The notes below the pieces were generated by a model that worked only from the letters and a program-made list of their open reading frames with translations, ran no database searches and had not been told where the DNA came from. From the NCBI RefSeq assembly GCF_031851795.1, contig NZ_CP134696.1, positions 6,324,001-6,388,000 of the forward strand: DNA of 64,000 nucleotides, read 5' to 3'. Positions 53,580 through 63,339 of this stretch are shown here, in pieces. Source of the DNA: Pontibacter sp. G13. GTDB lineage: Bacteria > Bacteroidota > Bacteroidia > J057. How positions within the stretch are numbered: the first letter of the stretch is position 1; every line of letters starts with the position of its first letter. The position numbers and the translations under genes were made by a program.

Positions 53580-53896
53580 GTTGAGCCCATCATTGGGAGC
53601 GCAAAATAACCCAGAAGTTCAGCGGGTCCAAGGGAAAATAATTGACCCATCTGTGTACCATATACGAATGAGCCCTTCTGCTTGAATCATTTGTCCCATC
53701 ATTTCATACGATATTCCTCTTAGGTACTTCCTATAGGTGGTAATTTTGGAAAATGCCCACGCTCGAACTTCGATTCAGGAGGGCATTTCATAGGACATTC
53801 TATCCAATGATTGTTGGGTCTCATGTCCATTTCTACTGTCGAAAGATGCACGAAAAGCTTTCGACCTAGGCACCGTTTCAAGTATTCATCAATCAC
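53580..53896. other. 317-bp divergent intergenic region with one hairpin
   Basis: It lies between the GtrA gene (minus) and a sulfatase (plus). AAATGCCC (53751-53758) pairs with GGGCATTT (53781-53788). A 61-codon minus-strand frame that starts at 53905 is not convincing. Nothing else seen. Confidence 0.4.
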
Positions 53897-55453
53897 ATGG
53901 CACACGCTGCTCGAATTTTCTTCCCATTAGCATGGATCTGCACGCTCATCCTGAGTGGTTGCTCCAGTTCCAATACCCAAACCGCAAGTCCTGCCCTGCC
54001 CAATATCGTCGTATTCTATGTGGACGATCTTGGCTATGGAGACTTGGGCGTGTATGGGGCCCAAGGAGTGGAAACCCCAGAGGTAGATCGCATTGCCCAG
54101 AACGGACTCATGTTCACCGACGCGCATAGCTCGGCTGCGACCTGTACGCCATCGAGATTTTCGCTGCTCACAGGAATTTACGCTTTCCGAAATCAAGCTC
54201 GGGTACTTGAAGGAGATGCGCCACTGCTGATCGACCCGGAAGGATATACCCTCCCCAAAATGCTGCAAGCGGCTGGCTATGCCACGGGCGTTGTCGGGAA
54301 ATGGCACTTGGGATTGGGAAATGGATCGGTGGATTGGAACCAAGAAATCAAGCCCGGTCCTGCGGAAGTAGGATTTGACTACAGCTTCCTGATTCCTGCC
54401 ACGGGAGATCGAGTGCCCACAGTCTACACAGAAAATGGCCATGTCATCGGATTGGATCCAGAGGACCCGATCAAGGTCAGCTACAAGGGCCCAGTTGGTG
54501 ACCGCCCGATTGGCTTGGAAAACCCGGAATTGCTCCGCCAAGGCGCAGATGAGCAACACGCCAAAACCATCGTCAATGGCATTAGCCGGATCGGATACAT
54601 GGAAGGCGGTGAAAAGGCGCTTTGGGTGGATGAGGAATTTCCCGATGTCCTCAACGAGAAAGCCATTGATTTCATCGACTCCCACGAAGACAAGCCATTT
54701 TTCCTGTATTATTCCTACCACGACATTCACGTACCACGTCTCCCCAATCCTCGATTCAAGGGGAAAAGCACGATGGGTCCACGAGGAGATGCCATCGCTC
54801 AGATGGATTGGATGACAGGACAGATCGTCCGAGAATTGGAAGAGCGAGGACTGGCAGAAAATACCCTGATCATTTTCACCAGCGACAATGGCCCCGTGCT
54901 CAATGATGGATACATGGATCAATCCGTGGACTTGCTGGGCGATCACAAGCCCGCGGGACCATTTCGTGGAGGAAAGTACAGCGCCTACGAAGCAGGAACG
55001 CGTGTGCCGACCATCGCATATTGGCCCGGCAACATCCAACCCGGCAAGAGCAATGCCCTGATGACACAGGTGGATATCTACGCTTCGATTGCCGCTTTGA
55101 TCGGTCATCCCTTGGCTACCGATGAAGCCATTGACTCGGAGAATCATCTGGAAGCTTGGTTGGGAACGACCCAAACTGGCCGTCAGACCATGCTGGAAGA
55201 GTCCTACACCTTGTCCCTGCGAACTCCCCAATGGAAATACATCGAGCCTGTGCCAAAGGGCAAAGGGTTTGGCTGGATCAAGAGAAAAGGGATCGAGGGC
55301 GGATTTGAACAAGTTCCCCAGCTTTTCGAATTGACGGCTGATGAGGGAGAGCAAGAGAATCTCGCAGAGACTCACCCTGAATTGGTGGTAGAGTTTCAGC
55401 AACAAATCGACGATTGGAAAGCCCGTACCCAAAGAACCCAGCAAGCCCAATAA
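53897..55453 (+). CDS. Arylsulfatase, lipoprotein (CTPSR type)
   Basis: 518 aa. A lipoprotein signal (LILSGCSSS) is followed by the S1 sulfatase domain: NIVVFYVDDLGYGDLGVYGAQG, the canonical formylglycine motif CTPSR-FSLLTG, GKWHLGLG, FFLYYSYHDIHVPRLP and LIIFTSDNGPVLNDG, plus GPFRGGKYSAYEAGTRVP (short blocks). The layout matches arylsulfatase A-like enzymes of marine polysaccharide degraders. It leads a pair with the sulfatase at 55469, 15 bp downstream. Confidence 0.93.
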   Translation: MAHAARIFFPLAWICTLILSGCSSSNTQTASPALPNIVVFYVDDLGYGDLGVYGAQGVETPEVDRIAQNGLMFTDAHSSAATCTPSRFSLLTGIYAFRNQARVLEGDAPLLIDPEGYTLPKMLQAAGYATGVVGKWHLGLGNGSVDWNQEIKPGPAEVGFDYSFLIPATGDRVPTVYTENGHVIGLDPEDPIKVSYKGPVGDRPIGLENPELLRQGADEQHAKTIVNGISRIGYMEGGEKALWVDEEFPDVLNEKAIDFIDSHEDKPFFLYYSYHDIHVPRLPNPRFKGKSTMGPRGDAIAQMDWMTGQIVRELEERGLAENTLIIFTSDNGPVLNDGYMDQSVDLLGDHKPAGPFRGGKYSAYEAGTRVPTIAYWPGNIQPGKSNALMTQVDIYASIAALIGHPLATDEAIDSENHLEAWLGTTQTGRQTMLEESYTLSLRTPQWKYIEPVPKGKGFGWIKRKGIEGGFEQVPQLFELTADEGEQENLAETHPELVVEFQQQIDDWKARTQRTQQAQ

Positions 55454-55468
55454 TCGCTCAAATTATCA

Positions 55469-57346
55469 ATGGTCATGAAGCGTTTGTCCCTCATAATCCT
55501 TTCGTTCTGGATGATGTCTTCCATTCATCTGGGAATAAGCCAAGACCGTCCCAATATTGTCTGGTTGGTCAGCGAAGACAATGCCGCCGAATACCTACGC
55601 TTGTATCAGGCCGACGGTGTGGAAATGCCCAATCTGGAGAGATTGGCCAGTCGCGGAATCACATTCCGGAATTGCCATTCGCAGGGGGCTGTATGCTCCG
55701 TTGCCCGGAGTACGTTGATCACAGGATGTCATGCTCCGAGAATTGGCGCTCAATTCCACCGTGCCAGCGAGCGGGTGAATCTGCCCGAAGGCTGGAAGCC
55801 ATTCCCAGCCTATCTGCGTGAATCCGGATATTGGACCGCCAACAACGCCAAAGAAGATTACAACGTCATCGAAGGCGCAGAGGGATGGAATGAGTCTTCC
55901 CGAAAGGCCAGTTGGCGCAACCGCGAAGCGGGACAACCCTTCTTCTACGTTCATAATTTCCACATCACCCACGAAGGGCAACTCCACAAGAAATGGTCCG
56001 AGGAGGACTCTTTGGCAGGTTTGGACATGACTCCCCAGCCCTATTTCCCGCAAGACAACCGCTTCCGAGCTTCGGTGGCTCAGTATCATGGTCAGCATCG
56101 CAAGCTGGATGAGCAGATGGGAGCTGTCTTGAAGGAATTGGAGCAAGACGGATTGATGGACGAAACCATCATCTTCTACTATGGGGATCATGGCGGAATC
56201 TTGCCACGAAGTAAAGGCTATCTCTACGAATCCGGATTGCATGTCCCACTGGTAGTATATGTGCCAGAAAAATGGCAAAAGCTATTCCCCAAGGCGCCGG
56301 GGAGCTGGCAAGAGGGGTTTGTTCAGTTTTCGGATTTCGGACCGACGGTTTTGAGCTTGGCGGGCGTTCCGGTACCGGATCACATGGATGGGCGGCCGTT
56401 CATGGGCATGGGTATTGAGCCGTCGGAAGTGGCTACTTGGAATACCACCTTTGGCTATGCGGATCGTTTTGATGAGAAATACGAGATGGTTCGTTCTATC
56501 CGGGTGGGGAATTACAAATATGTACGAAACTTCCAGCCCCATCATGCCGATGGACTCTACAACCAATATCGCTACCGAATGCCGGCCTATCAGGCTTGGC
56601 TAGCCTCTTACCGGTCCGATACCTTGGCTGACATTCAGGCTGCATTCTTCCAGACGAAGGCTCCTGAGATGCTGTTTGATCTCTCCGTCGACCCGAATGA
56701 GGTGCACAACCTCGCGCAAGACCCTGCATTCGCAGATACCCTATTGTCTTTGAGGAATGTCCTTCGCAAGCAATTGCTGGAGATGCCGGATGTGGGCTTC
56801 TTTCCGGAATACTATTTTTTGGAGAATGGGAAGGAAACACCGTTGGCTTTTGGCGAACAGCATCGCGTGCATATCCAGCGAATGACCGAAATTGCGGATT
56901 TGGAGATATTGCCTTGGAATCAGGCGAAGGGTTCCTTGAAAAAATCTATCCATTCGCCTAATCCCTTCGAGCGTTGGTGGGCTTGGACATCGCTGTGCGC
57001 GTTTGAGGGAGACAGCAGAAAATTCAAGAAGCAGGCGAAACTGGCGATGGAAAACGATCCAGAGCTGATGGTCCGGATGCGTGCAGGTGAATGGCTGGTA
57101 CTTCATGGCGAGCAATTGGCTTGGGAAACGCTTCTTACCCTGCCCGGAAAGGCTACCCGAGAAACGGAAGCCTTGCAGCTCTTGAACTCGTTGGCCAATC
57201 TCAGAGGACTGTTCCCTGAATTGCCCGGATCGCCTGAGCGAGCAGATTTTGATCCAACATGGATTGATTCTCCCAAATCTACCGTGCTTCTTCGGATTGA
57301 GTATCTCGAACAGACGGATGGCGCTGGAGATTTACCCAATGGCTGA
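55469..57346 (+). CDS. Sulfatase, heparan N-sulfatase-like (CSVAR type)
   Basis: 625 aa with a signal peptide (about residues 1-23, to GIS). S1 sulfatase domain with PNIVWLVSEDNAAEYLRLY, the formylglycine motif CSVAR-STLITG, and FYVHNFHITHEGQLHK, then IIFYYGDHGGILPRSKGYLYE and HVPLVVYVPEKW (short blocks). The CSVAR motif and GCHAPRIGAQFHR resemble SGSH-like N-sulfatases. A C-terminal extension of about 150 residues (WWAWTSLCAFEGDSRKFKK on) has a HEAT-like look. It probably acts with the preceding sulfatase on one glycan. Confidence 0.9.
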   Translation: MVMKRLSLIILSFWMMSSIHLGISQDRPNIVWLVSEDNAAEYLRLYQADGVEMPNLERLASRGITFRNCHSQGAVCSVARSTLITGCHAPRIGAQFHRASERVNLPEGWKPFPAYLRESGYWTANNAKEDYNVIEGAEGWNESSRKASWRNREAGQPFFYVHNFHITHEGQLHKKWSEEDSLAGLDMTPQPYFPQDNRFRASVAQYHGQHRKLDEQMGAVLKELEQDGLMDETIIFYYGDHGGILPRSKGYLYESGLHVPLVVYVPEKWQKLFPKAPGSWQEGFVQFSDFGPTVLSLAGVPVPDHMDGRPFMGMGIEPSEVATWNTTFGYADRFDEKYEMVRSIRVGNYKYVRNFQPHHADGLYNQYRYRMPAYQAWLASYRSDTLADIQAAFFQTKAPEMLFDLSVDPNEVHNLAQDPAFADTLLSLRNVLRKQLLEMPDVGFFPEYYFLENGKETPLAFGEQHRVHIQRMTEIADLEILPWNQAKGSLKKSIHSPNPFERWWAWTSLCAFEGDSRKFKKQAKLAMENDPELMVRMRAGEWLVLHGEQLAWETLLTLPGKATRETEALQLLNSLANLRGLFPELPGSPERADFDPTWIDSPKSTVLLRIEYLEQTDGAGDLPNG

Positions 57347-57386
57347 TTGCCCATAATCGCCCAAAAATCATTATCTTATAGAAGAC

Positions 57387-57437
57387 GAGGATGCGTTACG
57401 CATTGACCAATTGTGTCTTGGCAGCGGGCGCATCCTC
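57387..57437 (+). terminator. Hairpin downstream of the sulfatase pair
   Basis: GAGGATGCG (57387-57395) pairs perfectly with CGCATCCTC (57429-57437) across a 33-nt loop, followed by TTCTAATTT. It lies 40 bp after the sulfatase stop and 150 bp before napA. It could be a terminator or part of the nap leader. Confidence 0.5.
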
Positions 57438-57587
57438 TTCTAATTTCCCTCCCAAGCTGCATTCGCGGCAAATCCTGCTTGTTTGATCTGGCTTTCTTCA
57501 GGAAGCTCTCAAGTGTTTTTGTTTGAATACTGAGACTGCTTCTTCGGGCGAATACTGCCCAACCCTGACTCCAATTCGCAGAAAGTC

Positions 57588-59903
57588 ATGAAAGATCAAA
57601 AGGATCCCGACTATATCGAAGACAAGGATATCCACAAACTCAATCGGCGGTCGTTCGTCAAACTCGCTGGTGGAATTGTCGCTGTAGGTGCTTTGACCGG
57701 AACGGGCTGGGCGGTTACAGAACTCTCCGTGAAGGAAGGGCCCGTCAAGAGCTGGCACAAATCCGTCTGTCGATATTGCGGAACGGGCTGTGGTGTCATG
57801 CTGGGGCTCGACAAGAAGAAAAATCTGGTCCGAGTCCGTGGAGACCAAGAAGCCCACAACAAAGGCGTTATCTGCATCAAAGGCTCTTTGTTGGCAGAAC
57901 TCATGAACGACAAGGAAGCCCGAGTAGCCAAACCCATGGTGCGGATTCAAGGCAAGCTTCGGGAATCTACTTGGGAAGAGGCGATGGAGATTGTCGCGGA
58001 TAAATTCCGGGAGACGATCGATCAACATGGCCCCGAAAGCGTCGCATTCTACGGCTCTGGCCAATTGTTTATCGAGGAATCCTACACGGCCAACAAGCTT
58101 TTCAAAGGCGGGATCGGTTCCAACAATGTAGATGGGAATCCCCGTCTGTGCATGGCTTCTGCGGCCTTTGGGTACACACAAGTTTTCGGCAAAGATGAGC
58201 CAGCAGGTTGCTTTGACGATATCGATCATGCAGATGTATTCTTTCTGATCGGTTCCAATGCCTACGAAGCCCACCCGCCTATTTTCGAACGGATGATGCG
58301 ACGGAAAGCCGCTAATCCCGATACCAAGATCATCGTCGTCGATCCTCGCCGCACCAAAACAGCCGAGCATGCGGATTTCTACCTTCCGGTGATTCCCGGT
58401 ACGGATATGCTCTTGCTGAATTCCATGTTACAGGTGATTGTCGCAGAAGGGTTGTATAGCCAAGAATATGTGGACAACCATATCACCTTCATGGACGGTG
58501 AAAAGGAGGTCTCTTTTGATCAATACAAGAAATTTCTGGAGGATTATGCACCGGAAAAGGTTGCTGCCGAATTGGGGATTTCCGCTCCTCAGATTCGGGA
58601 GACTGCCTACTACTTCGCCCACAGCAAAGCCACGATGTCCATGTGGACGATGGGACTCAACCAGCGGGTGCAGGGCGTTTTCCTCAACAACAACATGAAT
58701 GCCCTCCATCTGATCACCGGGCAGATCAACAAGCCCGGAGCGACGCCCATGTCTCTTACCGGTCAGAGCAATGCCTGTGGAGGGGTCCGGGATACTGGCT
58801 CATTGGCGCACCTTCTGCCCAATGGTCGCCTGATTGCCAAGCCCAAACATCGGGAGGAGGTGGAACAACTGTGGGGCATTCCCAAAGGAAAAATCAATCC
58901 TAAGCCCGGCTATGATGCGCTTTCGCTGTTTCAGGCGATGAATGACGACAAGGTCAAGGCAGTACTCGTCATGTGTACCAATCCCGCCCAGTCTTTGCCC
59001 AATGTCCGGAAATATCTGCCCGGCATGGAAAAGCAATTCATGGTGGTGGCAGACGCATTCGCAGATTCCGAAACCCTCAAATATGCAGATGTAGTCCTCC
59101 CTGCGGCCCTTTACATTGAAAAAGAAGGGGTCTATGGCCAGACCGAGCGCCGATATCAATTGATCGAGCAATTGGTCGAACCCTACGAGGAAGCGCGTTC
59201 TGACTTGGCGATTCTGGTGGATTTGGCTGAAAGGCTCGGATACGGGGATCTCATCAAATCCAAGACTTCCGCCGAAGTGTGGGATGAATACCGAAAGTTC
59301 TCCGCCAGTAGCTTCTATAATTTCGAAGGAATGACCCGTGAACGTCTTCAACAGGAGCGAGGGCTGCAATGGCCATGCCCGACCGAAGACCATCCCGGGA
59401 CCGCTCGAAGATACATTCAGGGAGATCCATTCGTACCGGAAGGGAAGTCGGTCATGTTCTATGGCAAACCCAATGGGAAAGCCACGGTATTTCTCCGCCC
59501 ATACAAGCGAGGTAAGGAGGTCGCATCGCTGAGTCGCCCGACGTACCTGACAACAGGCCGTGTCGTTTCGCAGTGGCATACTGGGACCATGACCCGAAAT
59601 GTGAAGGAACTCAACACTCAATCGGGGCCGGGAAGATTTGTGTTCCATCCGCAAGATGCTGCCCATTACCATGTGAAAGACGGCGATGAAGTGGTGGTGA
59701 CCTCTTCGAGAGGGGAAATGAAGGGAATCGTGAGTGTCTCCGAATTCGAAACACCGGGGGTGATTTTCGCTTCCTTCTTCGATCCCAAGTTGATGGTCAA
59801 TGATGTCGTTTCGGATGACAATGACCCTATCTCCAAGCAGCCTGATTACAAGGTGACAGCGGTATCCATTTCAAAAACCTCCAACTCTTCCCAAACCAGT
59901 TGA
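57588..59903 (+). CDS. napA: Periplasmic nitrate reductase-like molybdoprotein
   Basis: 771 aa. A Tat signal (NRRSFVKLAGGIVAVGALTG) leads to the 4Fe-4S site Cys61, Cys64, Cys68 and Cys96 (CRYCGTGC and VICIKG). Cys188 in NPRLCMASAAFGY is at the position of the Mo ligand in NapA. Molybdopterin-guanine dinucleotide-binding segments follow (GSNAYEAHPPIFERMM, SLTGQSNACGG, and TGRVVSQWHTGTMTRN). The length and order fit NapA, although assimilatory NasA-type enzymes are close. Downstream the tetrahaem NapC/NrfH protein starts 1 bp after the stop. No napB, napD, napG or napH is present, so electrons probably come directly from the NapC-type partner. Confidence 0.85.
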   Translation: MKDQKDPDYIEDKDIHKLNRRSFVKLAGGIVAVGALTGTGWAVTELSVKEGPVKSWHKSVCRYCGTGCGVMLGLDKKKNLVRVRGDQEAHNKGVICIKGSLLAELMNDKEARVAKPMVRIQGKLRESTWEEAMEIVADKFRETIDQHGPESVAFYGSGQLFIEESYTANKLFKGGIGSNNVDGNPRLCMASAAFGYTQVFGKDEPAGCFDDIDHADVFFLIGSNAYEAHPPIFERMMRRKAANPDTKIIVVDPRRTKTAEHADFYLPVIPGTDMLLLNSMLQVIVAEGLYSQEYVDNHITFMDGEKEVSFDQYKKFLEDYAPEKVAAELGISAPQIRETAYYFAHSKATMSMWTMGLNQRVQGVFLNNNMNALHLITGQINKPGATPMSLTGQSNACGGVRDTGSLAHLLPNGRLIAKPKHREEVEQLWGIPKGKINPKPGYDALSLFQAMNDDKVKAVLVMCTNPAQSLPNVRKYLPGMEKQFMVVADAFADSETLKYADVVLPAALYIEKEGVYGQTERRYQLIEQLVEPYEEARSDLAILVDLAERLGYGDLIKSKTSAEVWDEYRKFSASSFYNFEGMTRERLQQERGLQWPCPTEDHPGTARRYIQGDPFVPEGKSVMFYGKPNGKATVFLRPYKRGKEVASLSRPTYLTTGRVVSQWHTGTMTRNVKELNTQSGPGRFVFHPQDAAHYHVKDGDEVVVTSSRGEMKGIVSVSEFETPGVIFASFFDPKLMVNDVVSDDNDPISKQPDYKVTAVSISKTSNSSQTS

Positions 59904-59904
59904 T

Positions 59905-60603
59905 ATGGAAAGTATCCTCAAAATTCTGGCAGTCATCATTCTGGTTGCTGAGGTCATCTTGCTGCTCCGTCTTCGTGCCAAACGCCACCACATGGGCAAG
60001 GAGGTGCGGATGATTGCGCTATTTGCCATCATCCTGATTCCGATCGCAGCTATGACTTTTGCCAATTATCATGTGTTTGTGGGAATGAAAGAGACGCAAT
60101 CCTGTGTCAATTGTCATGTCATGGCTCCTATGGGAAATGACCTGATCGACAAAGAATCGCAGACCTTGGCAGCACGGCATTATCAAAATGGCTGGATCAG
60201 GGAAGACGCCTGTTACACCTGCCATGAAGACTATGGATTCTCTGGGACGATCAAGGGAAAAATGGACGGATATCGACACTTGATGAAGTACGTTACCAAG
60301 ACCTACAAGGAGCCGATTCGGTACCGAGGGGAATTCAATGTCGATAACTGCCTCAAATGCCACCAGCATTCGGCCAAGTTCCACGCGATTCAGGAACATG
60401 TGCCTGTACTGGAAAATATCGCCAACGAGCGTTCCATCAGTTGCGTGAATTGTCACGGTCGCGCGCATCCCGAGCCTTCTCGTCGGACGCCTGGTCATCC
60501 GGACTACGAGCAATTGGAGACGGTACCCGACCTCAAAAATGCGACTGTGGACGCCGAGCAAGTCAAAGAAATTCAGGAGTACCTAACCACTTTGGAGCCA
60601 TGA
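59905..60603 (+). CDS. NapC/NirT/NrfH-family tetrahaem cytochrome c
   Basis: 232 aa. An N-terminal transmembrane helix (about residues 5-23) and a second hydrophobic stretch (about 34-55) precede four haem c motifs: CVNCH, CYTCH, CLKCH and CVNCH. This is the layout of quinol-oxidising NapC/NrfH proteins, with the extra His residues expected as distal ligands. It would pass electrons from menaquinol to the NapA-like enzyme. It overlaps the next gene by ATGA. Confidence 0.9.
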   Translation: MESILKILAVIILVAEVILLLRLRAKRHHMGKEVRMIALFAIILIPIAAMTFANYHVFVGMKETQSCVNCHVMAPMGNDLIDKESQTLAARHYQNGWIREDACYTCHEDYGFSGTIKGKMDGYRHLMKYVTKTYKEPIRYRGEFNVDNCLKCHQHSAKFHAIQEHVPVLENIANERSISCVNCHGRAHPEPSRRTPGHPDYEQLETVPDLKNATVDAEQVKEIQEYLTTLEP

Positions 60604-60788
60604 GAAGAATCTTCATCGAAAGTCTATTCACCATTGTGGGGATGGCCATCACCATTCCCTACATGTTTCATCCGACTCCGTATCTGATGTTCCTGTTTGT
60701 GTTCGTGGCGACGCCTTGTTTTATCGTGGCCATCGTCATGGCATTAGTTGCGATCGTTCGAGATCTACGCACCAACAAGCTGATATAA
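60600..60788 (+). CDS. Small 62-aa membrane protein of the nap operon
   Basis: Starts at ATG 60600, overlapping the TGA of the tetrahaem gene (ATGA), and encodes 62 aa. Two transmembrane helices are clear (IFIESLFTIVGMAITIPYM, residues 4-22, and MFLFVFVATPCFIVAIVMAL, about 30-49), with a basic cytoplasmic tail (RDLRTNK). The coupling to the cytochrome gene suggests a role in the same complex or its assembly. I do not recognise a family. Confidence 0.7.
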   Translation: MRRIFIESLFTIVGMAITIPYMFHPTPYLMFLFVFVATPCFIVAIVMALVAIVRDLRTNKLI

Positions 60789-60913
60789 CCTCCATCCTGA
60801 TCGGGTGGGTGGATGGTTTTGGCGTGAAATTGCGCTGAAAACCATCCTCGCAACCCCTACATTCACGGCTGAGTCTGAATGACTCGGAATTCTGCACGCT
60901 ATTTTTTCAGCAC

Positions 60914-62263
60914 ATGGGCCATTCTTTTGTCCTTCGTTCCCTGATGCTGCTCTTGTTGTCCGCTTTCTTCCTCCCGGTTACCGCTCAGGAGGATTCCGTC
61001 ATCACCTCGACTTCCGTCAACTTCCAGATACGGCCTCGCCTCGAGATCCGAAATGGCGCTTTCACGCTGCTTCAGGACGGCGATGATCCAGCCATATTCG
61101 TCTCCAACCGAGCGAGAGTTTCTGCGGATTATCGCTACGGAAATCTCTACATCGGCATTGCGGGTCAGAATTACTCGGTCTATGGGAATACGCCTCAGAT
61201 CGAAACCGACGGTACCTTCATGCTCAATGAAGCGTGGGCAGAGCTATTCTGGCAGCCCAAATGGTCAGTCAAGGTCGGAAGACAGCAGCTTGCCTACGAC
61301 GGGGACCGGATCTTGGGAACGCTCGATTGGCACCAATCCGGGCGCTGGCATGATCTGGTGATGGGGCGCTATCACGGCAAACATTGGAAAGCGGATTTGG
61401 CTTTCGCTTGGAACCAGAATAGCGAGCGGCAAATCGACAATCCCTTTGATCCTACCAACAGCCAGCCCTACAAATCACTCCAGATGTTCCGCATTGAGGA
61501 TCAGGTTGGAGAGCATTTCAATTTCAGCGCCATTTACCTTAATCTCGGCTATCAGCAAACAGACACAGCAGGGCTTCCCGATGGCATCAACAATTTCTCT
61601 ACGGTAGGAGCCAATGTCACCTGGTCTCCTGCGAGTTTTGTCGTGAAATTGGCGGGATACTACCAGTTTGGAGATGATGCATCTTCGCTTTCCACCGATG
61701 CTTGGATGGGAAGTGCCCGGGTAGATTGGCGACCATCTTCCATTCCGTTCAATTTCTGGATAGGGGTGGATTATCTCTCCGGCAATGATGCCCGAGTGGA
61801 TTCTGGCGCATTTGTCTATGATCTCGCCGATCAGAATGCCTTCAACCCACTCTACGGTACCCACCACATTTACTATGGTCTCATGGACTACTTCTTCGTA
61901 GCTCCCGACCACTACGGAACTATCGGGATTTTTGACAAATACATCGGCGTCGGCGTCAAGGCATTCAATCGCTGGGGCTTCCAATTGGCTGCTCATCACT
62001 TCGATGGCGCTTCCGATATTACCGATGCCAATGGCGGAGATTTCGGAACCTACCTAGGGACGGAATTGGATCTGACCTTCACCGTCAAAGTCATGAAGTT
62101 CGTGGGAATCTCAGGCGGGTACTCTCAGATGTTTGCGGATGACCGAATGGAGGTCCTCAAAGGAAGGGGCGATGCTGGCCGGGTCCAGAACTGGGGTTGG
62201 CTGATGCTAAACGTCAATCCGCAGATCTTCAAACGGGAACGCAAAATCCCCAAGAGTCCTTGA
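60914..62263 (+). CDS. Alginate export-family outer-membrane porin
   Basis: 449 aa. A signal peptide (to VTA, about residue 25) is followed by a beta-barrel of the alginate export family: INFQIRPRLEIRNG-like first strand, RARVSADYRYGNLYIGI, then the family block WAELFWQPKWSVKVGRQQLAYDGDRILGTLDWHQSGRWHD (given for its order; key residues GRQ, R, W), and alternating strands through to the end. Bacteroidota use such porins in varied uptake roles. It follows the nap operon after 125 bp and may serve nitrate or organic acid passage, which is inference. Confidence 0.82.
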   Translation: MGHSFVLRSLMLLLLSAFFLPVTAQEDSVITSTSVNFQIRPRLEIRNGAFTLLQDGDDPAIFVSNRARVSADYRYGNLYIGIAGQNYSVYGNTPQIETDGTFMLNEAWAELFWQPKWSVKVGRQQLAYDGDRILGTLDWHQSGRWHDLVMGRYHGKHWKADLAFAWNQNSERQIDNPFDPTNSQPYKSLQMFRIEDQVGEHFNFSAIYLNLGYQQTDTAGLPDGINNFSTVGANVTWSPASFVVKLAGYYQFGDDASSLSTDAWMGSARVDWRPSSIPFNFWIGVDYLSGNDARVDSGAFVYDLADQNAFNPLYGTHHIYYGLMDYFFVAPDHYGTIGIFDKYIGVGVKAFNRWGFQLAAHHFDGASDITDANGGDFGTYLGTELDLTFTVKVMKFVGISGGYSQMFADDRMEVLKGRGDAGRVQNWGWLMLNVNPQIFKRERKIPKSP

Positions 62264-62361
62264 TAGGCCTGGCTGCCAATCGTGCCAATTCTTGGATTTG
62301 GCAATCGGAACGGTTGGGAAGACTGTACCTTAGGGTTTTCCATTCACCAACTATTGACGCG

Positions 62362-63300
62362 ATGAAATTTCAGCCAAAACGTTGGGTCGCATACCTCTGG
62401 ATGCTGATCCTCCCCTTCATGGGATGGGCGCAAACCCAGCCCGAAGTCAAGACCTATTCGCTCGCAGAGACGCCCAACGTTCCATATTATCCGGAAGATT
62501 CAGAACTCGCTTCGAATTTGACTCAGGTGAATTTCCTCATTCCGGAAGGCGTGGACAACCCGCCCGTGTTCCTCTGGATTGGCGGCGGCGCTTGGGCTTA
62601 TGTGAATCGCCATCAGGAAATGGCCCTTTGCCGCAAAATCGCAGAGCGAGGGATTGCTGTGGTTTCCATTGGGCACAGATTGAGTCCAGCCCTGATCTGG
62701 GAGCCCAAGCGGGAAACCGGAATCAAGCATCCCGAGCATGTGAAGGATGTTGCCAAGGCCTTCAAGTTCGTCAAGGACCACGCTGCTGATTATGGCTATA
62801 ATCCTGACCAGATGTTTATTGGAGGATTTTCTTCTGGTGCGCATCTGTCTACCTTGCTGGCGATGGACAAGCGGTATTTGGAAGCCGAAGGATTGAGCCA
62901 AGATGACATCCGCGGTATCATTCCCGTAGGCGGGGGCTATGACATCCCGCACTATCGGGTGGAGTTGATCAAGGAAGATCCGAGCTACGAAACCAATCAT
63001 ATCAATCCCGTTTTTGGCGATACCCATGAGGAGCATGTAGATGCCTCGCCCGTCACCTACATCGACGATTTCAAGGTGCCTATGCTGATGGTTTCGGAGA
63101 ATAGCACCTACGTGTACAGTGTGGTCTTCGAGCAGTTGCTCCGCGAAATAGGCTACACCAACTTCCAGGTACTCAATGCCCACGACCAAGACCACGGCAG
63201 TCTCTGGAGGCATCTGTCCAATGCTGAAAACTCCATGTATCGCGAGTATATCCTCGATTTTATCCGCGTTCAGTGCGAGACCAAACCCGCCACAGAATAG
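62362..63300 (+). CDS. Secreted alpha/beta hydrolase (esterase/lipase-like)
   Basis: 312 aa from the ATG at 62362, where a signal peptide starts (MKFQPKRWVAYLWMLILPFM, then GWAQ); the frame is open upstream but has no signal. An esterase of the BD-FAE type: GGGAW oxyanion loop (about residues 75-79), YGYNPDQMFIGGFSSGAHLS with nucleophile Ser157, VDASPVTYIDDFKVPMLMV and HDQDHGSLWRH with the catalytic His. It may hydrolyse acetyl or feruloyl esters on polysaccharides, in keeping with the nearby sulfatases. Confidence 0.85.
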   Translation: MKFQPKRWVAYLWMLILPFMGWAQTQPEVKTYSLAETPNVPYYPEDSELASNLTQVNFLIPEGVDNPPVFLWIGGGAWAYVNRHQEMALCRKIAERGIAVVSIGHRLSPALIWEPKRETGIKHPEHVKDVAKAFKFVKDHAADYGYNPDQMFIGGFSSGAHLSTLLAMDKRYLEAEGLSQDDIRGIIPVGGGYDIPHYRVELIKEDPSYETNHINPVFGDTHEEHVDASPVTYIDDFKVPMLMVSENSTYVYSVVFEQLLREIGYTNFQVLNAHDQDHGSLWRHLSNAENSMYREYILDFIRVQCETKPATE

Positions 63301-63339
63301 CTCCATTCCCTTTTTGGGGAAAGATGCTCAATAACAAAA

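Noticed and set aside
53927-55450. A 507-codon minus-strand frame opposite the sulfatase
   Set aside because: It is antisense to a clear sulfatase with catalytic motifs; long antisense frames are expected at this base composition.
57347-57587. A molybdenum-cofactor or other known riboswitch upstream of napA
   Set aside because: The hairpin at 57387-57437 does not show the conserved Moco RNA segments, and it fits a terminator of the sulfatase gene as well.
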